Shown here piece by piece: positions 4,736-5,610 of a stretch of DNA of 5,610 nt. The notes below the pieces were generated by a model, which worked only from the letters and a program-made list of their open reading frames with translations, searched no databases and was not told the origin of the DNA. Numbering within the stretch: position 1 is the stretch's first letter; each line of letters opens with the position of its first letter. Where the stretch lies: assembly GCA_027039165.1 (NCBI GenBank), contig JALWEZ010000022.1:1-5610 (forward strand), in the 5' to 3' direction. The translations under genes were made by a program, and so were the position numbers. The DNA is from Candidatus Moraniibacteriota bacterium (GTDB taxonomy: Bacteria > Patescibacteriota > Minisyncoccia > Moranbacterales > GCA-2747515).

Positions 4736-5599
4736 CTAAAATTTTAAACTTTCTATAATTTTTTCAATTATTTGTTCGTTTATTTTATCACTATATGACA
4801 ATCTCTCAGTTGAAAGTTTAATTCCTGTGTGAATTTTACTAGGAATGTAGATATAATAACTAAACGTATATTTATTATTTGCAAAAGATAAAGCTTCTTT
4901 ATTTTTTGCAACAACTAATCCATTTTTTGTTTTGTAAACTTGACATTTATTTATTGTTTTATATTCAGCCTCAGTTATACAAAAATTCTTAACATCTTTT
5001 TCACTTTTTATTAAAAATACAGTGTCTCCCCAATACATTCCCCTACCACATACATAGTCTTTCCTATTTAAAGTTTCTGTTGCTAAAAATAAGCCAACTT
5101 TTTCGGTTCCTAGTGAAATATGGTAACAAGGATTTTGAAATTTATTACTGTCATCCTTCTCATCATTACAACATTCCTCTTTGTTTACTATTATTTCACC
5201 CCAATAAGCAGGATATCTAAATTTAATGTTAATTTCTTTACTAACATATTCTTTCCAATCTGAAGTATAAATTGAACCATCTTTATTATAAATAATTTCT
5301 TTAAAATTATTTACATTTTCAACGCTACCGTCCACATCTTTTTGATCAACTTCCTTTGAATTATTCTTATTTATCTCATTATCTTCATCTTTTCCCTGCT
5401 TCTCAATTTTCTGCTCATCGTGAGTACTCACGAACTTTGGTGAATTTTGAATTCTCTCGTTAATCTGCGCTATATCTTGCTTACAGTTAAAAACCTCAAC
5501 CGTTGTGTAGAGCAAAAGCCCAGCGGTAAGTAGTGCAACAACTGCAAAAGCAAAATTCGAGTTAAGAGGACAAGTTTTTTTCTTATTTTCTTTTGACAT
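4736..5599 (-). CDS. Hypothetical single-pass exported protein, cysteine-containing outer domain
   Basis: I do not recognise the family. The 287-residue product has a short Lys-rich N-terminus (KENKKK), one hydrophobic helix (about 16-34), a coiled-coil-like stretch (about 38-52) and a very polar Lys/Asp/Glu/Asn linker (about 58-100). A folded domain of about 185 residues begins near 105-115. It opens with WKEY and KFRYPAYWG (126-134), a pattern common in anchored proteins of Patescibacteria and resembling the start of PsbP-like folds. Six cysteines lie in the outer part (143, 144, 158, 184, 207, 219), plus one near each side of the membrane helix (10, 39). It should be oriented N-in, C-out. 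The stop is TAG. The start is the ATG at 5597-5599, just before the basic segment; no Shine-Dalgarno is visible in the few remaining bases. It ends upstream of the csoR promoter with no clear terminator between. Confidence 0.85.
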   Translation of the reverse strand: MSKENKKKTCPLNSNFAFAVVALLTAGLLLYTTVEVFNCKQDIAQINERIQNSPKFVSTHDEQKIEKQGKDEDNEINKNNSKEVDQKDVDGSVENVNNFKEIIYNKDGSIYTSDWKEYVSKEINIKFRYPAYWGEIIVNKEECCNDEKDDSNKFQNPCYHISLGTEKVGLFLATETLNRKDYVCGRGMYWGDTVFLIKSEKDVKNFCITEAEYKTINKCQVYKTKNGLVVAKNKEALSFANNKYTFSYYIYIPSKIHTGIKLSTERLSYSDKINEQIIEKIIESLKF

Positions 5600-5610
5600 A
5601 CAGATTTAGT

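Noticed and set aside
625..5599. Possible UGA-to-glycine recoding, as in Absconditabacteria and Gracilibacteria
   Set aside because: Genes are long and uninterrupted under the standard code, glycines in conserved ppdK motifs use GGN codons, and no motif requires reading through UGA. The absence of UGA stops among five genes is too small a sample.

Overview
The window is AT-rich and most likely comes from a Candidate Phyla Radiation (Patescibacteria) genome. The evidence is a Cas12a-type CRISPR repeat, a bacterial pyruvate phosphate dikinase (PPDK), a membrane-anchored DsbA-like protein and a short exported protein with a W..Y-(x)n-F.YP..WG-type domain, as is common in that group. This lineage call is inference. 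No gene shows in-frame UGA and all five stops are UAA or UAG. The 867-codon ppdK reads through with ordinary glycine codons, so the standard bacterial code fits. All genes lie on the minus strand.

Layout, left to right. Positions 1-373 hold the end of a small type V-A (Cas12a) CRISPR array: three identical 36-nt repeats, three 28-29-nt spacers and a degenerate terminal repeat. It is followed on the trailer side by a 55-bp segment duplicated at exactly 100 bp. Repeat polarity puts the leader at 374 and above. Positions 374-624 carry no gene, but hold a long imperfect palindrome beside the first repeat and an 8-bp-stem terminator-like hairpin. Positions 625-3228 encode PPDK with every catalytic motif intact. 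Positions 3331-3364 are an intrinsic terminator that separates ppdK from the next unit.

Positions 3377-4675 form the most interesting part, a compact apparent copper-stress operon read right to left. It comprises a TTGCAA-17-TATAAT promoter whose spacer is filled by a CsoR-type palindrome, a CsoR-family Cu(I) repressor with the C-H-C triad, a 36-residue protein with 12 cysteines (metallothionein-like, easily missed because of its size), and a membrane-anchored DsbA-like thiol oxidoreductase. The likely logic is that Cu(I) releases CsoR, the small protein sequesters copper in the cytoplasm, and the DsbA-like protein maintains or repairs disulfides outside the membrane. No copper exporter or chaperone gene is present in the window.

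Positions 4736-5599 encode a single-pass exported protein of unknown function with six cysteines in its outer part.
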